From: Hofstenia miamia
Taxonomy: Eukaryota > Xenacoelomorpha > Acoela
Direction: 5' to 3'
Assembly (NCBI GenBank): GCA_004352715.1
Contig: SCFE01000039.1
Coordinates: 1,206,199 to 1,270,198 of the forward strand
Length of the DNA: 64,000 bases
Made by a program: the position numbers and the translations under genes. Position 1 is the stretch's first letter; each line of letters opens with the position of its first letter. Positions 48,667 through 61,108 of the stretch are shown one piece after another. Below the pieces are notes generated by a model. That model ran no database searches, was not told the origin of the DNA, and worked only from the letters and a program-made list of their open reading frames with translations.

Positions 48667-49342
48667 TATATACATTTTAAGTGCTTAATTATGTTGGTAA
48701 ATATTAGAGCATATTTTCATAGAAAACTGAATTTGATATTATATCATTTTGAAAAATATTTAAGTAAATGAATGTTTTGAATTCAGAATCAAAAGTAATA
48801 AAAATTGATTTCTTATTGTAAAACAAATTCAATTTGAATATATAACAATGAATTCAATTTTGGCTGTAAATTTATTTGAATTAATAATAGTTCAATGTTC
48901 TGTTTAAAATTTCAATTTGATTGGAAAAGTAATATTCATTGGGTTGCAATTAAGCTGCATCTAATTCAATCTGAGCTCTTAATTTAGTAGAGCTAAGCAT
49001 TTAATTCTATTAATTAATACTATTGCATTGCAAATATATTAATATAGTATCAGATTCTAAATCAAACTTTTCTGTAACTTTTTCCAGTGGTGTATGTAAG
49101 GAGGGAATGGCAAAATGGCGTCTCTGTCAGATTTTCAAGAGTGATTTTGACTGGCTAAATCAAAAAATTTTCAGTAAACTAAGAAGAAATTTAAAATCTA
49201 AGGTATATTTTGTCAATGTTTTCCAAATTTTCCAAAGGGCTTCACCCTGATTTTGGTCATGACTAAGATGTCCCCCTATCAGAAAAGTATTGAATATATG
49301 ATATGATAATTTCTAGGAGATTAATTTACTCCTAGTACTATT
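48667..49342. other. Non-coding, CpG-poor stretch
   Basis: Almost no CpG. At 49085 a CAGTGGTGTATGTAAGGAGG fragment resembles the CAGTGGCG family in a CpG-decayed form. Confidence 0.5.
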
Positions 49343-50548
49343 CAGTGGCGTACGCAGGGGGGGAGGACATGGTGGAATGCCCCCTCAAGTTTCCCTGCAT
49401 TGGGTAATGATGATGATGTACCTCTGTCAAGAAATCGTGTCATGGTCGCCATGTAGAATCGGTGGCTGGGAGGAAAACTTAGCTAGAAACTTAATTGACT
49501 CCACAAAAGGTTTGAATAGCGTTTACTGAACAGCCACGATTCCGAGAAACAGGTTAACAGAGAACTTATAGCATATAGATATAACATTGGTAATTCATCC
49601 AAGTAACGGAAATACTTTTAGGTAAGAACCCAGATGACCAATTCCTATGGCTTCCAGCCGAAGCGGAACATCCAGAAGTAAAGTGCTTAACCTATTGACT
49701 GGTGCTACCCTATTTGTCTCACTTGCTTAATTTCTATCTCACTTCAAAAGTACAAACTCTCATTTTCATTGTTATCTCTCAGCTCACTATTAAATAATCT
49801 GTAATTGCCAGATATTCGTGCTAGCCAACGGCATGGTATCATCACAGTGTAAGGTTTTATGAGTGCATGTACGTGTTGAAATACGAACGAGAGATTTATT
49901 ATTTCCTTATGCATAACTGTATACGTAACTTAATGGACCACAATTCGGACTGGGTAGTCAAAGGACCCCCAGAAGCAACGTGTCACCCTGTGCTTGTGAA
50001 AGCACTCCCGAATTGTCGCCGACTTAAGCAATAAGTTTCATTTAAAGTAATAAATAAATAAGAAANNNNNNNNNNNNNNNNNNNNNNNNNNNNNNNNNNN
50101 NNNNNNNNNNNNNNNNNNNNNNNNNNNNNNNNNNNNNNNNNNNNNNNNNNNNNNNNNNNNNNNNNNNNNNNNNNNNNNNNNNNNNNNNNNNNNNNNNNNN
50201 NNNNNNNNNNNNNNNNNNNNNNNNNNNNNNNNNNNNNGGTAAAGACGGCAGTTAAGAGTAGACAAAGTCTATTGAACATTCGCTACAGTTGTCTCAGTTT
50301 ATATACAAAAATTATTTCATTACCTGCCTTTGTTTACAACTTTTTGATAGCAACATAGTTTAACATGATCAATCTTAAATTCCCTCGCAAAATTAAATTT
50401 GAGCAAAATAAAAGCACCAATGAGGGGACATCAGTTAAACGATAACAAACTAAAATCGAAATTAAGCGATACGTCATGGTGACGTAATAATACAAAGATA
50501 TAATCGAAAGAATAAAATCAACAGAATCCCCGAGTGACTCTACACTGG
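49343..50548. mobile_element. CpG-normal inserted block: CAGTGGCG fragment and possible LTR sequence, with a 172-N gap
   Basis: The block opens with CAGTGGCGTACGCAGGGG (the MITE-like left end) and has ordinary CpG density (about 28 in 1.2 kb by eye), while both neighbours are almost CpG-free. It contains a 172-N gap (50066-50237). Near its right edge, GACTCTACACTGGTGCTATT (about 50537-50556) resembles a Ty3-type LTR end (TCTACA) followed by a TGG-starting primer binding site. On the minus strand, TATATAAACTGAGACAAC (near 50283-50300) could be an LTR promoter. These two hints point in opposite directions, so the block may be composite. LTR boundaries are not proven. Confidence 0.3.
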
Positions 50549-51589
50549 TGCTATTGCATGATACAAAATGAATTTCAATTCCATATAACAGTAAGTGGTT
50601 TCTATTGATGTAGAGTATGTTTTACTAACCTGAAATTCATTCTCACACTTAAGTTGATTTGATTTTTAAATAAAGCTTAGTATTTTTAGATACTCTAAGA
50701 CCTGTAGATTTCAAATCCAAATGGTCTGCACCCAAAAATTTACTCAGTTTTTCACAAATTTTAGTTGAAAATTGTCATGTTTTAACATATGTAATTTTCC
50801 AGAATTTATGATTCATTAAACTAAAACAAATAGTGCTACAATTCATCTAGTGTTGGAAGTGTAAATACAGTTAGTCATAGTCAAATACTTTCCACCAAAA
50901 TGTTTGAGCATATGCTCATAATTAATTAAAGGTCACCCAAATTCTCACAAAACATACCAAACATATCATGAATAGGTTGGCTCCACAGATACTGAAACAG
51001 GTTTCCATTCATTACTCACTTAATGTAGAAATCCAGGATAGTTATTAGAGCTTTGTAACTGGATGCTCAATATACAAGCAATTTAAAAATTTAAACTAAC
51101 AAACAATTATAAATAAAAACTAAATTAGTAGAGGCTTTCCAAAACCTAATTTTATTCAATTTAATTAAGAATTATTTGGTGTGCAGTTCAAGAAATTTGC
51201 AAAGTGTATAAGACTCATCATGTTTAGATACATATTCAACACCAAGCATTGTTGCCAGGGTAATAATGTATTTATTGTAAAACATATATACAAATATTTG
51301 CATTCAACATTTGCAAAGTAATGAACAAATCTCTATTAAAAATGTAATAAGCTGTCCTTGTAAGCAACTAATAATATTTGATCATGAAATATATCAGAAA
51401 TGTAATAAAAATTAAGAGTGAACACCAAAAAATTAACTAAGTATTACAATAAAGTGCAAGCAACAAAACTAATGAATATAATCAAATTTCTATTTTAAAT
51501 ATAAATGGTTTGAATGACTGCCAAATATTTACTAAATATAAATGGCAAACATCAATGTTTAGAATTATAGAACTCAGCTTACTAACTTA
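50549..51589. other. CpG-free non-coding stretch upstream of the gag-like frames
   Basis: I see no CpG at all here. No coding frame is recognised; it could be the 5' untranslated region of the Ty3 element. Confidence 0.4.
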
Positions 51590-52260
51590 GAGGTATATCA
51601 GAATAAGATAGCTACATCAATTCCTAAGATCAGTAAAATACCAGTTCCAATTATTCAAAAAGTAGGACATTGTGTAAATCAGTCCCATACTGTTATTAAA
51701 AACAATTTCTCACACTCAACTCTACTTACCATTGATGATAACTCACCAAAAAGTGCTCATGCCTCTCATCACAAATTTGAAAATCAAATAATATCAGAAT
51801 TACATGACAAACTAGATTTAATTAATAATAAATTAAAAACAATGGAAATCCCCACAGTAAATATAAATTCATTTCAACTAAATTGCCACCAGTAGCCATC
51901 AATGACAATTTAAAAATACAGTTGCAACTGAGAAAATTTTCTAGCAAAATCAATGGAACATCTCCAACTTTTGAAAAATGGTTCTTCTCCTATGAACAAA
52001 ACCTCATCATACACATGAGTGGGCCAAGACCATGCACTTGCAAAGTTTCTTGGTTTTCTCATAGGAAAAACATACAATTATTATTTAACTCTTGATACAA
52101 TGGTTAAATTAGACTACCAGTTGTTGATACAGAATTTCCATGATAAATTCCATGCTTTCACAAATATAAGATTAATTTAAATATGACAACATACAAAGCT
52201 AATGATGATATTGAAAAGTATATTCTTCAAATCAAGTGAATGTATAGATTGAACAGAACA
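51590..52260 (+). pseudogene. gag-like remnant of a Ty3/gypsy element
   Basis: An open frame of about 100 codons (51590-51895, ending ELHDKLDLINNKLKTMEI... then TAG) is followed in another frame by a segment containing SKINGTSPTFEKWFFSYEQN (within 51883-52095) and, after further breaks, by YKANDDIEKYILQIK. The F-x-G-x(n)-W-x-x-x-[FY] pattern and the coiled-coil-like region before it fit a capsid start in Ty3/gypsy gag. No zinc knuckle was found. Position directly upstream of RT supports the call; sequence evidence alone is weak. Confidence 0.45.
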
Positions 52261-52760
52261 TCATCAGAATAATCATCACATGATTTTTTTACATATATTA
52301 CTTACAGTATGCCACTATCCATCTGTTGCAGATTTAAACAAAAATACAGCTTAGAAAACAAGTTGTCTATATTTATGAAGAACACTGTAGAAGCCAAACT
52401 GTAAATTGATAATTACACTAAAATATCCAACAAAATTAAGTTTGGAAGTAATTCATCCAATTTTGCCATTAAAAACACCAAATGTCTTTCTGAAAACCAA
52501 TAAACAATAATTGATTCCAAAACAAAACAATAACCACTCTCTGTTCCAGAAACCACCAAGGACACTTATCCACATTTGTCTCTAAAACAAAATGATCAAT
52601 TGATTTTTGTCTTGAAAAACCATTCATTGATATTCAACTTTAACACCATTAGTATTGGTAAGGCCATCAGAGAGGAGCATACCATTGAAACAACACACAA
52701 TAAACCAATACAGCAACCAGTGAATCCTGTACCAGAGCACCTAAACAGGAATACTCTAAA

Positions 52761-53345
52761 ATTATTATAGACTTGCTAAATAATGGTACTATACAACCAT
52801 CCAAAAATCGTTATGCATCACCAATGGTCTTCATCAAACAAAATGAAAAAAACCACCTTTGTATTGATTTTAGAAAACTTAATGATATAACAAAATAAGA
52901 GCCTACCCAATACTGTGAATTGATGAAATATTGTGTACAGCATGCCAAAATTCATTCTTTACAACACTTGATCTATGTAAGGCTTATTAGCAAATTCCAA
53001 TGCACAAATCTGACATTGAAAAACCAGCATTCATCATAGTGTATTGTCATTTTATGTGGCTGTATATAGCCTTTGGGCTATGTAATGCCCCTGCCACTTT
53101 CCAACAATACATAACTAAAATACTACAAACCACTAATACCAATCTAGAAGATGGAATTACTGCATATATAGATGATATATTATTTGCATCAACAACCATT
53201 AAAAAACACATTACCAAGCTAGATAACATATTAAGCCTATTACAACAATCAGGTTTAAAAATTAATAGGCAAAAACGTAAAATATTACAAAGATCTGTAA
53301 TTTTTCTAAGCTGTCAAATACAACACAACAAAATCAGTTGAGAAG
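52761..53345 (+). pseudogene. Ty3/gypsy reverse transcriptase remnant
   Basis: The first block contains LLNNGTIQPSKNRYASPMVF and LCIDFRKLND, the Ty3 'iixxLlxxGiIxpSxSPyaSPvv' and 'ciDYRkLN' motifs. A later frame (53000-53341) has FGLCNAPATFQ (residues 25-35) and AYIDDILFAS, with the catalytic YIDD at residues 56-59. In-frame stops (near 52898 and in the 52920-52980 stretch) and frame changes separate the blocks, so it is inactive. Compared with intact Ty3 RT the order and spacing of blocks are preserved. Unlike the 48.2 kb fragment it is almost free of CpG, suggesting an old, methylated copy. Confidence 0.85.
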
Positions 53346-53479
53346 AGGATGCCCAAAACATAATAAAGAAAATTAAGCCTCCTAATAACCATAAGGATTT
53401 ACAAGGAATCCTAGGTATTTTATACCAAACATTTCCAATAGAACAATTAATGTGTAAATTTGTAAAAATGAAATAGCCT

Positions 53480-53870
53480 TTGATTGGTTTTGGATACATC
53501 AAACAAACTAGATTTAAAGAGCAAATTAAAAAATTACTGAGCTTAAATGCACCAAACTGTTCAAAAGAGTTCATTATTGACTGTGACACTAACTCTATAA
53601 CTATAGGCACAACATTAAGTCAATTTATAAATGGTATTGAATCATCCATACAATTTTTCAGTTGAAAACTCAAACCTAATGAACTCAATTATGGTTCAAG
53701 AAAAGTTGAAATGGTTGCTTTAGTTGAAAGCCTTAAGAATTTTCAGTACTATCTTCTTGGACAATCACATTTCACTGTCTGTACTGATATATCTGGCCTC
53801 AGCTGGCTTAAAAAAATTTCTGGAGATCCACTCAAACATAATAGCACGTTAGATTGAATATTTAACAAAT
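53480..53870 (+). pseudogene. RNase H remnant of the same Ty3/gypsy element
   Basis: EFIIDCDTNSITIGTTLSQF matches the first RNase H block of Ty3 elements ('fxlxtDASdxgigavLxQ', with the catalytic Asp). After a TGA (53663-53665) the same frame continues EMVALVESLKNFQYYLLGQ and FTVCTDISGLSWL, the Glu- and second-Asp-bearing blocks ('Exla.v.al..wr.YL.G..F.v.TDh.sL'). It lies directly downstream of the RT remnant in the same orientation, as expected in pol. Confidence 0.8.
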
Positions 53871-54229
53871 CTTAATTTCACAATAGTTCACTGAAAAAAT
53901 AAACAACATACCAACACTGATATAATGACATCACAATCACATTAACATTGTGATGATACAAAACAAATTTACAATAAAGTACCATTTCCATTTATCTCAA
54001 AGTTAGCATATGACAACCTCCCAGTTGTCAACACTGATAGACAAGGACACCTGATATTACCCATTCAACTTAAAGAGGAAATATCTGAGTACAAGATAAT
54101 TAAACATGAAAAAAATGACATGCAATTAATGCAAATGATAAACAAAATTAAACAACCCAATTTACAGTTAAATAAAACAACATCTAAATATTTAACTCTT
54201 ATAATTGGGAACAAACAGTCAATGGTCTT

Positions 54230-55020
54230 CTCTTTGCTACTGATAAGCATCACAATCATATAGCACTACCTGAATATTATCACAAAGAAATAACATGAAA
54301 ATTCCATGAATGTTGACATGTTGGTTCATCCAAACTCAATGCATATTAAATACACAATTCATTTGTCTTGGGCTTCCCTGTATTGTTTATGATGTCATCA
54401 ATAAATGCAAAACATGCATCATTAGTAATCCCACACACTTTCCATTGCAGCATATGAACTTCAGAAAATTGCATCATCCTCATCAAATGAAATTGTAAAC
54501 ATTGACATAAAACAACTTTCAAAAGATGCTGATGGCTACCAATACAGCCTTGTCATTGTTGTTAATTTCACTAAATAAGCACATATGATCACTATTATTG
54601 ATCAGACAGCACAAACCATAGCATCAACAATTTTACACAACTGGATATTACATTTTGGTCAATGTCCACCATAGTAACAGATAGTGGAACACAATTTGAA
54701 AACTTATTGACTCAAGAGATATTAAACAAATTGGAAATTCTTCATGAGCATGCTGCTCCACATCACAACAAAGTAATGCTGCTGCAGAATGGCTAAATAA
54801 AACACTACTAAAACTCATTCACTGTGAATACCCACATTGGTGGACAACAGTGGAAATCTGTACTGCCTTACATTGAGTACTTCTATAATACCTCAGTTCA
54901 TGCTACCACCAGGATTTCACTTCTTAAGGCAATTTTTGGCTATGAAGCTTCCATGTCACTAAGTATGCTATATAAAAAATACAACACAATAGCTACAAAT
55001 AATTACATAAAAATCTACTA
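54230..55020 (+). pseudogene. Ty3/gypsy integrase remnant, first copy
   Basis: Frame-shifted blocks: a zinc-binding-like stretch ending CKTCIISNPTHFPL (54364-54470); VNIDIKQLSKDADGYQYSLV with the first catalytic Asp; IVTDSGTQFENL with the second; and AAAEWLNKTLLK with the Glu, then YIEYFYNTSVHATTRISLLK in the 54824-55021 frame. Order and content match the DDE integrase core of Ty3/gypsy elements. Multiple stops and shifts make it inactive. From 54364 onward this region is repeated exactly at +1440. Confidence 0.82.
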
Positions 55021-55802
55021 AAAGACCTACAGAATATATATTAAACTATTTGCATGTTCAGCAAAAAAAGTGCAGTTCATCAAACACAAAACTACAAGAA
55101 AAACCTTTACAGCCAGCCACACAAAGTTGGTGACAAAGTGTATTTCTTTACACCAATTCAAATATCCAATGAAAAGCAAACTTACAAATTAAGCTACACA
55201 TTGGACTGGTCCTCATATGAATACTAAAGTATTAAATGTAATAATTATGTTCTAGACAATGGAAAAACATGCAATTTCCAATCTTTAAAATGGACAACTA
55301 AAGATATCTAAAACACTACAATTGATAAACACTAAGAATTTAAAATGATTTCCAAAAACAATGACACTTACCTTGATATGTCTGAGCAAGACAACATTCC
55401 CAAGTAACAATTTGATAGTTATGTAGTTCTGCAACATATCCTAAGGTTGTCTTAAAATCACTACATACTGTGCTTCCCCACAAGATCTGCACTGTTAACA
55501 CAAAAAGATCTGAAAAATGGAGCAAAGAATTGAATTATTTACTTAGTAAATTTGAAAATAAAGAGAACAATCTATATGATATCAAGCAGCAGCAATCAAC
55601 TGTTGCAGCCATCCAAATGCAGATGTAGAGTGCAGCAACCTTACCATAATAGGAGTCCACATTCATATCTGGTGTATGAGTTTGATACCCTTGGAAACTA
55701 CAAACCTATTAAGGAAGCAATTACTCAATCACAACCAATTAACAATCATTTTGATGTGTTGAACCCCTCATCATCTTCCTGGCATAATTTGGAAAGTGGA
55801 GC
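54364..55802. repeat. 1439-bp exact direct repeat, copy 1 (probable assembly duplication)
   Basis: Every base I compared matches 55804-57242 at an offset of 1440. Copy 1 ends immediately before a single N at 55803. Confidence 0.95.
55340..55802 (+). pseudogene. Region downstream of integrase, coding-like fragments (first copy)
   Basis: After the integrase, short frames contain NYLLSKFENKENNLYDIKQQ and, in another frame, PHSYLVYEFDTLGNYKP (55552-55800). The first has a heptad-like pattern. The position after pol is where some Ty3 elements carry a third ORF, but I cannot identify a family and see no reliable signal peptide or fusion-type motif. The sequence is truncated by the N at 55803 and continues only in the second copy. 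Confidence 0.35.
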
Positions 55803-55803
55803 N

Positions 55804-57242
55804 TGTCTTGGGCTTCCCTGTATTGTTTATGATGTCATCAATAAATGCAAAACATGCATCATTAGTAATCCCACACACTTTCCATTGCAGCATATGAACT
55901 TCAGAAAATTGCATCATCCTCATCAAATGAAATTGTAAACATTGACATAAAACAACTTTCAAAAGATGCTGATGGCTACCAATACAGCCTTGTCATTGTT
56001 GTTAATTTCACTAAATAAGCACATATGATCACTATTATTGATCAGACAGCACAAACCATAGCATCAACAATTTTACACAACTGGATATTACATTTTGGTC
56101 AATGTCCACCATAGTAACAGATAGTGGAACACAATTTGAAAACTTATTGACTCAAGAGATATTAAACAAATTGGAAATTCTTCATGAGCATGCTGCTCCA
56201 CATCACAACAAAGTAATGCTGCTGCAGAATGGCTAAATAAAACACTACTAAAACTCATTCACTGTGAATACCCACATTGGTGGACAACAGTGGAAATCTG
56301 TACTGCCTTACATTGAGTACTTCTATAATACCTCAGTTCATGCTACCACCAGGATTTCACTTCTTAAGGCAATTTTTGGCTATGAAGCTTCCATGTCACT
56401 AAGTATGCTATATAAAAAATACAACACAATAGCTACAAATAATTACATAAAAATCTACTAAAAGACCTACAGAATATATATTAAACTATTTGCATGTTCA
56501 GCAAAAAAAGTGCAGTTCATCAAACACAAAACTACAAGAAAAACCTTTACAGCCAGCCACACAAAGTTGGTGACAAAGTGTATTTCTTTACACCAATTCA
56601 AATATCCAATGAAAAGCAAACTTACAAATTAAGCTACACATTGGACTGGTCCTCATATGAATACTAAAGTATTAAATGTAATAATTATGTTCTAGACAAT
56701 GGAAAAACATGCAATTTCCAATCTTTAAAATGGACAACTAAAGATATCTAAAACACTACAATTGATAAACACTAAGAATTTAAAATGATTTCCAAAAACA
56801 ATGACACTTACCTTGATATGTCTGAGCAAGACAACATTCCCAAGTAACAATTTGATAGTTATGTAGTTCTGCAACATATCCTAAGGTTGTCTTAAAATCA
56901 CTACATACTGTGCTTCCCCACAAGATCTGCACTGTTAACACAAAAAGATCTGAAAAATGGAGCAAAGAATTGAATTATTTACTTAGTAAATTTGAAAATA
57001 AAGAGAACAATCTATATGATATCAAGCAGCAGCAATCAACTGTTGCAGCCATCCAAATGCAGATGTAGAGTGCAGCAACCTTACCATAATAGGAGTCCAC
57101 ATTCATATCTGGTGTATGAGTTTGATACCCTTGGAAACTACAAACCTATTAAGGAAGCAATTACTCAATCACAACCAATTAACAATCATTTTGATGTGTT
57201 GAACCCCTCATCATCTTCCTGGCATAATTTGGAAAGTGGAGC
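55804..57242. repeat. 1439-bp exact direct repeat, copy 2
   Basis: Begins directly after the single N and repeats 54364-55802, including the integrase remnant (about 55804-56460), with the same stops and frameshifts. It then runs on into unique sequence, so a correct assembly would probably keep one copy joined to both unique flanks. Confidence 0.95.
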
Positions 57243-58560
57243 AAGTTCAAGTGGTCATTCAACCTTGATTATCTATCTGTGGCATAATCATAGAGGGATC
57301 CAGTAAGGACATTGAACATTCTATGAAACAGACTTGTCTTTCTAAATACAAGAGGAATCAGTGCTGTAACCACTTGTTCTACCACAATTGGAAAAACATC
57401 ACTACTCTCATTCCCCCTTTCTTCTACTTTTGGTTTTACAATTGCAAATTAATCTGTTGCTGGAAAATATTTTAATTATTTACTAAATTAAAGAAGAAGA
57501 GTTCTCTGATACTAAATTACTGGATAACTTTCAATACTTTACAGATTAGCTAAATTTCACAAGATTAGATTCATTATTATTTTTAGTAATTTTGGATAAT
57601 AGTGCTTACTGTGGATTAGAACTATATGAGCTAGAATTAAGTTTAGATAACTTTGTTATTCTTAAACCTCAACAATTCAGCATATTAGGATTACACAATT
57701 TTCTCAATTCAACTGCTACTTTGATGCATACAGACTTGTTTCTACACAGGATTTGTCCCTACTACTGTTTAATGGTAGAATTAACAACTACATTGGAAAA
57801 ATACTATAGCAGAATAATTAATCATGAGAATCCCTTAGGCACACTTCCTATCTCTTTGATTAGCAACAAGTTAGCTGTTACATCTCACAATGTGCACATA
57901 GTTTCTGATAACATACAAAAATTTATGTGGGGAGCAACTAGCTAAACAAAATGACATTGTGATAAATTCACACCTCTATCTACAATACATCTACAACAGA
58001 GAATACCTCATACCACCATGGATTAATACAGAAAATCAAAATGCTGTTTTCTTGTCATAAAGAATGAAATCCTTTACAATTATCATAACCAACATTATCT
58101 GGAATGCTCCTACAGTCAGATATTAACAACTATAAAGTATAATAGAGTTGGTCAAGAGTGCCTACCTATTGAAATTATTAAATTACAAAAACAATCTGTA
58201 GCAGTCTTGCAAACAACAAGAGTCTTTCCTAACATCAACACAGCTATCATTGACACCTTGTCATCAACAACTAGTTGATTCAAACAACATGGAGAAATTA
58301 GGCATTGACATTAGCCCCAAAAAATTAAAATTGATAAAAACTGATTTTACAAATTACCTCACAATTGTTATTGTTGCTAAGTCAGTAGAAGCTATAATTG
58401 TTCTATGTCAGTTTGCTTTATTGAAGGAAACAGACTTACTTGTGTAGAGCCATTTAGGGACATTCCCACATTTATCATTTTATTGTACAATTATATTCAT
58501 ACTGGTGACATAATAAGATGTAATAATGATGTCATTGTCACAATAGATAATTGTAGTGTG
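57243..58560 (+). pseudogene. Coding-like frames downstream of the Ty3 pol region, identity unknown
   Basis: A 117-codon ATG frame (57592-57945) contains NSAYCGLELYELELSLDNFV and LISNKLAVTSHNVHIVSDNI. Further fragments follow: LPIEIIKLQKQSVAVLQTTR near 58160-58220, and CVEPFRDIPTFIILLYNYIH near 58440-58500 in other frames. These read more like decayed protein than random AT-rich DNA. They lie in the same orientation just after pol, so they may be a degraded third ORF of the element or of a neighbour. I recognise no family. Confidence 0.35.
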
Positions 58561-60984
58561 ATGCTATGAATTTCCCCTCACTTAAGTGCATGTGCTATTG
58601 CTTGATTAAATGTGCAAATGGCAGAGTTGTAGAAAGGTGCAGGTAGCAACACTATTGAATAAATATGGTTGCAATTGTGCACTAAAGTTAATAGAGCTGT
58701 TCCACTCAAAACATGTTATTTTCTCCAATTGTTATTACATATGTATTTTTGCTATGATAATAGAATAGGCCATCAGCAACAATTTGGGAATCTCCTCCTC
58801 TGAATTTCTAATGGTGACAAATAGCTGTTATGTCAGTAGTGGCCCCCAATTTGTGGATTGATTTAGGTTACATAATGGTTATGTATAGGCTTTAAGACTT
58901 TGGCTTTTGAATTCAACACATACATGCCCCCAATAGCAAATTACACTGTGGTTAAATCATGCCTGTTGGCTAGCACAAATGCATGGCAACTGCATGCTAT
59001 ATAAATATTAGCTGAGATCTTAGACAACTACTGAGACCTTTTATTGGGCTAGATAATAATTTATGAGATATATAGAGAAGCACTGCACAAGCAAGTTTCT
59101 GAACCTTTAGCTATGGACATCACTTTGGCATGATGATGTGGAATTAGTTATCTTGGATATTTGTTTCTTTCTTGTGGAAATCTAAACAGTCACTTGTTAC
59201 AAAGATATATTAACAATGTTTTTGCTTACCTATTAGTTCTATTAGAATCATTGTTGCTCTGGTAAATGTTCACCTAAGTGACCTTCTGCTTTCACATTAA
59301 GTCCTCTGGCATAGTTCTCTCTGGATCCAACCCAGTGATTCTACACTAGCTCTATTGAAAATTCTATTTATAGAGATATGATCTAAGAACCAAATAACAA
59401 CATTACTTAAGCCACACTCACAATTGGTGATCAATGTGGAATGTGCAAAATGAAAACTTAACATATCTGAAAATATGTATCAACATTTTGCCATCACTTA
59501 CCTTCTGATTTCCTATGGGAGCACATAGTTCATGGACAGGTGAACTATCCTGTAACCATAAGGATTGTGTGGTTAGATATAACACCCATGAATCATATTT
59601 CACTTGAAGACTGTACATCAATGGAAAACAATTATTGCATTCCTTTGCCCTTGATACATACAACAGTGACACAACCATTGTGGAGATCAAAACATTGTAA
59701 AAAGCAGTAATTTTTTATACCAAGAGCAATATGGAAACAACCTTGGTGATCTTATTAAAACATCCAATCTGAAACAAAGTGAAACTAATCAAATAAGATG
59801 ATGCCTCTCATTTATATTGAAATGGACATGTTCCATAAGGACAAGCCAATATCAGAAAAAATCAAATTGATTAAGACTAGTATCTTAAATTACCAAACAG
59901 AACTCTAATTTTATTTTCAGGAATTAGTGAGTACTATGATATTCCCAAAGAATTGAAATAATCACAATGATGGAAGCAAATGACAGAAAAAATAGTTACA
60001 AATAACATTTCTATATTCTTTGATGAGATTAAAAATCACTAAAAAATGTCAAGCTTTTAAAAGTTCTTCACCCCACTACTATGATAACCAAGGATGATAC
60101 TCATGCATCTGCTATTGATGTAAAGATGACTTTACTTATTGCCATTAAAGGTTTTAGATAATACTTAACATTTTACAATTTATTTACACAAAAACTGAAC
60201 AGTCTCTGAAACTCTATTATTATTTCAAATTGAATGAAAACCCTAAGTTCTACAATTTTGTCAAATGAGTCAGCACTCAACTGGAAGCTGTATGTTATGC
60301 AACATGCTTTATGCAGCACACAGACATTCTCAGCTGGAATGATTCATGTGCTATAAGTCTAGTTAAGGATGCTCAGTTTCTCATTAAGCTGGAAAATATA
60401 TCTGGAGAACTAAATATATAGGCCAGTTTGGGGGGGGGTGTGGCATAAAGTTATTAAAGATTTCTTCATTCTTTATTTTATTAGAATTTCAATATTAATT
60501 TTATGATTTTATTTCAATTGTAATTTGACAAAATGACAATGGTGCTATACATATTTTAGTTCAAATTTCTGCTAATTGATAGCATGGCAAAATTAGAGCA
60601 GAAGATCACATTTGTAAAAGTCATATTTTTCATTGGTATGTTTTGTTTACAAATACCAGTTGAGTTTTTTATATATACAAGTGATTTGTTCATTTATATT
60701 CTTCTTCAATTAAGTTTCAGTAAATTAATTTTTTCTTATTATCTTTTGACTTAGTGTTTTATTAAATTCTGTGTTTCTAAATTTCAACTGCATAGTTAAA
60801 GGGCACCCAGACATGGCATGACTTGGCTGGTTTGCTTTCCTTTAACTTAGATAAGGTGTATGGTTAGAGCTGTTGTACTGTTTTTAATTCATAACCAAAA
60901 TTGTTATTATTGCTTTCACCTAAATTGCATGAAATGAGAAATCCACTGAATTTAGGTTATTTAACACACTTAGGTTCACTATAA

Positions 60985-61108
60985 CACCTAAGAGTTAGGG
61001 CTTTTTTATTCTTTATCCACACCTAAGAGTTAGGGCTTTTTTATTCTTTATCTTAATTAGGGCTCTAGTCTTAGGTGACTATAATTAGGGCTCTAGTCTT
61101 AGGTGACT
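60985..61108. repeat. Two adjacent short tandem duplications (periods ~35 and ~28)
   Basis: CACCTAAGAGTTAGGGC plus its T-rich continuation is repeated once with a 35-base period (60985 and 61020). It is followed at once by AATTAGGGCTCTAGTCTTAG repeated with a 28-base period. Both units contain TTAGGG-like and CTTAGGTG words. Confidence 0.9.
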
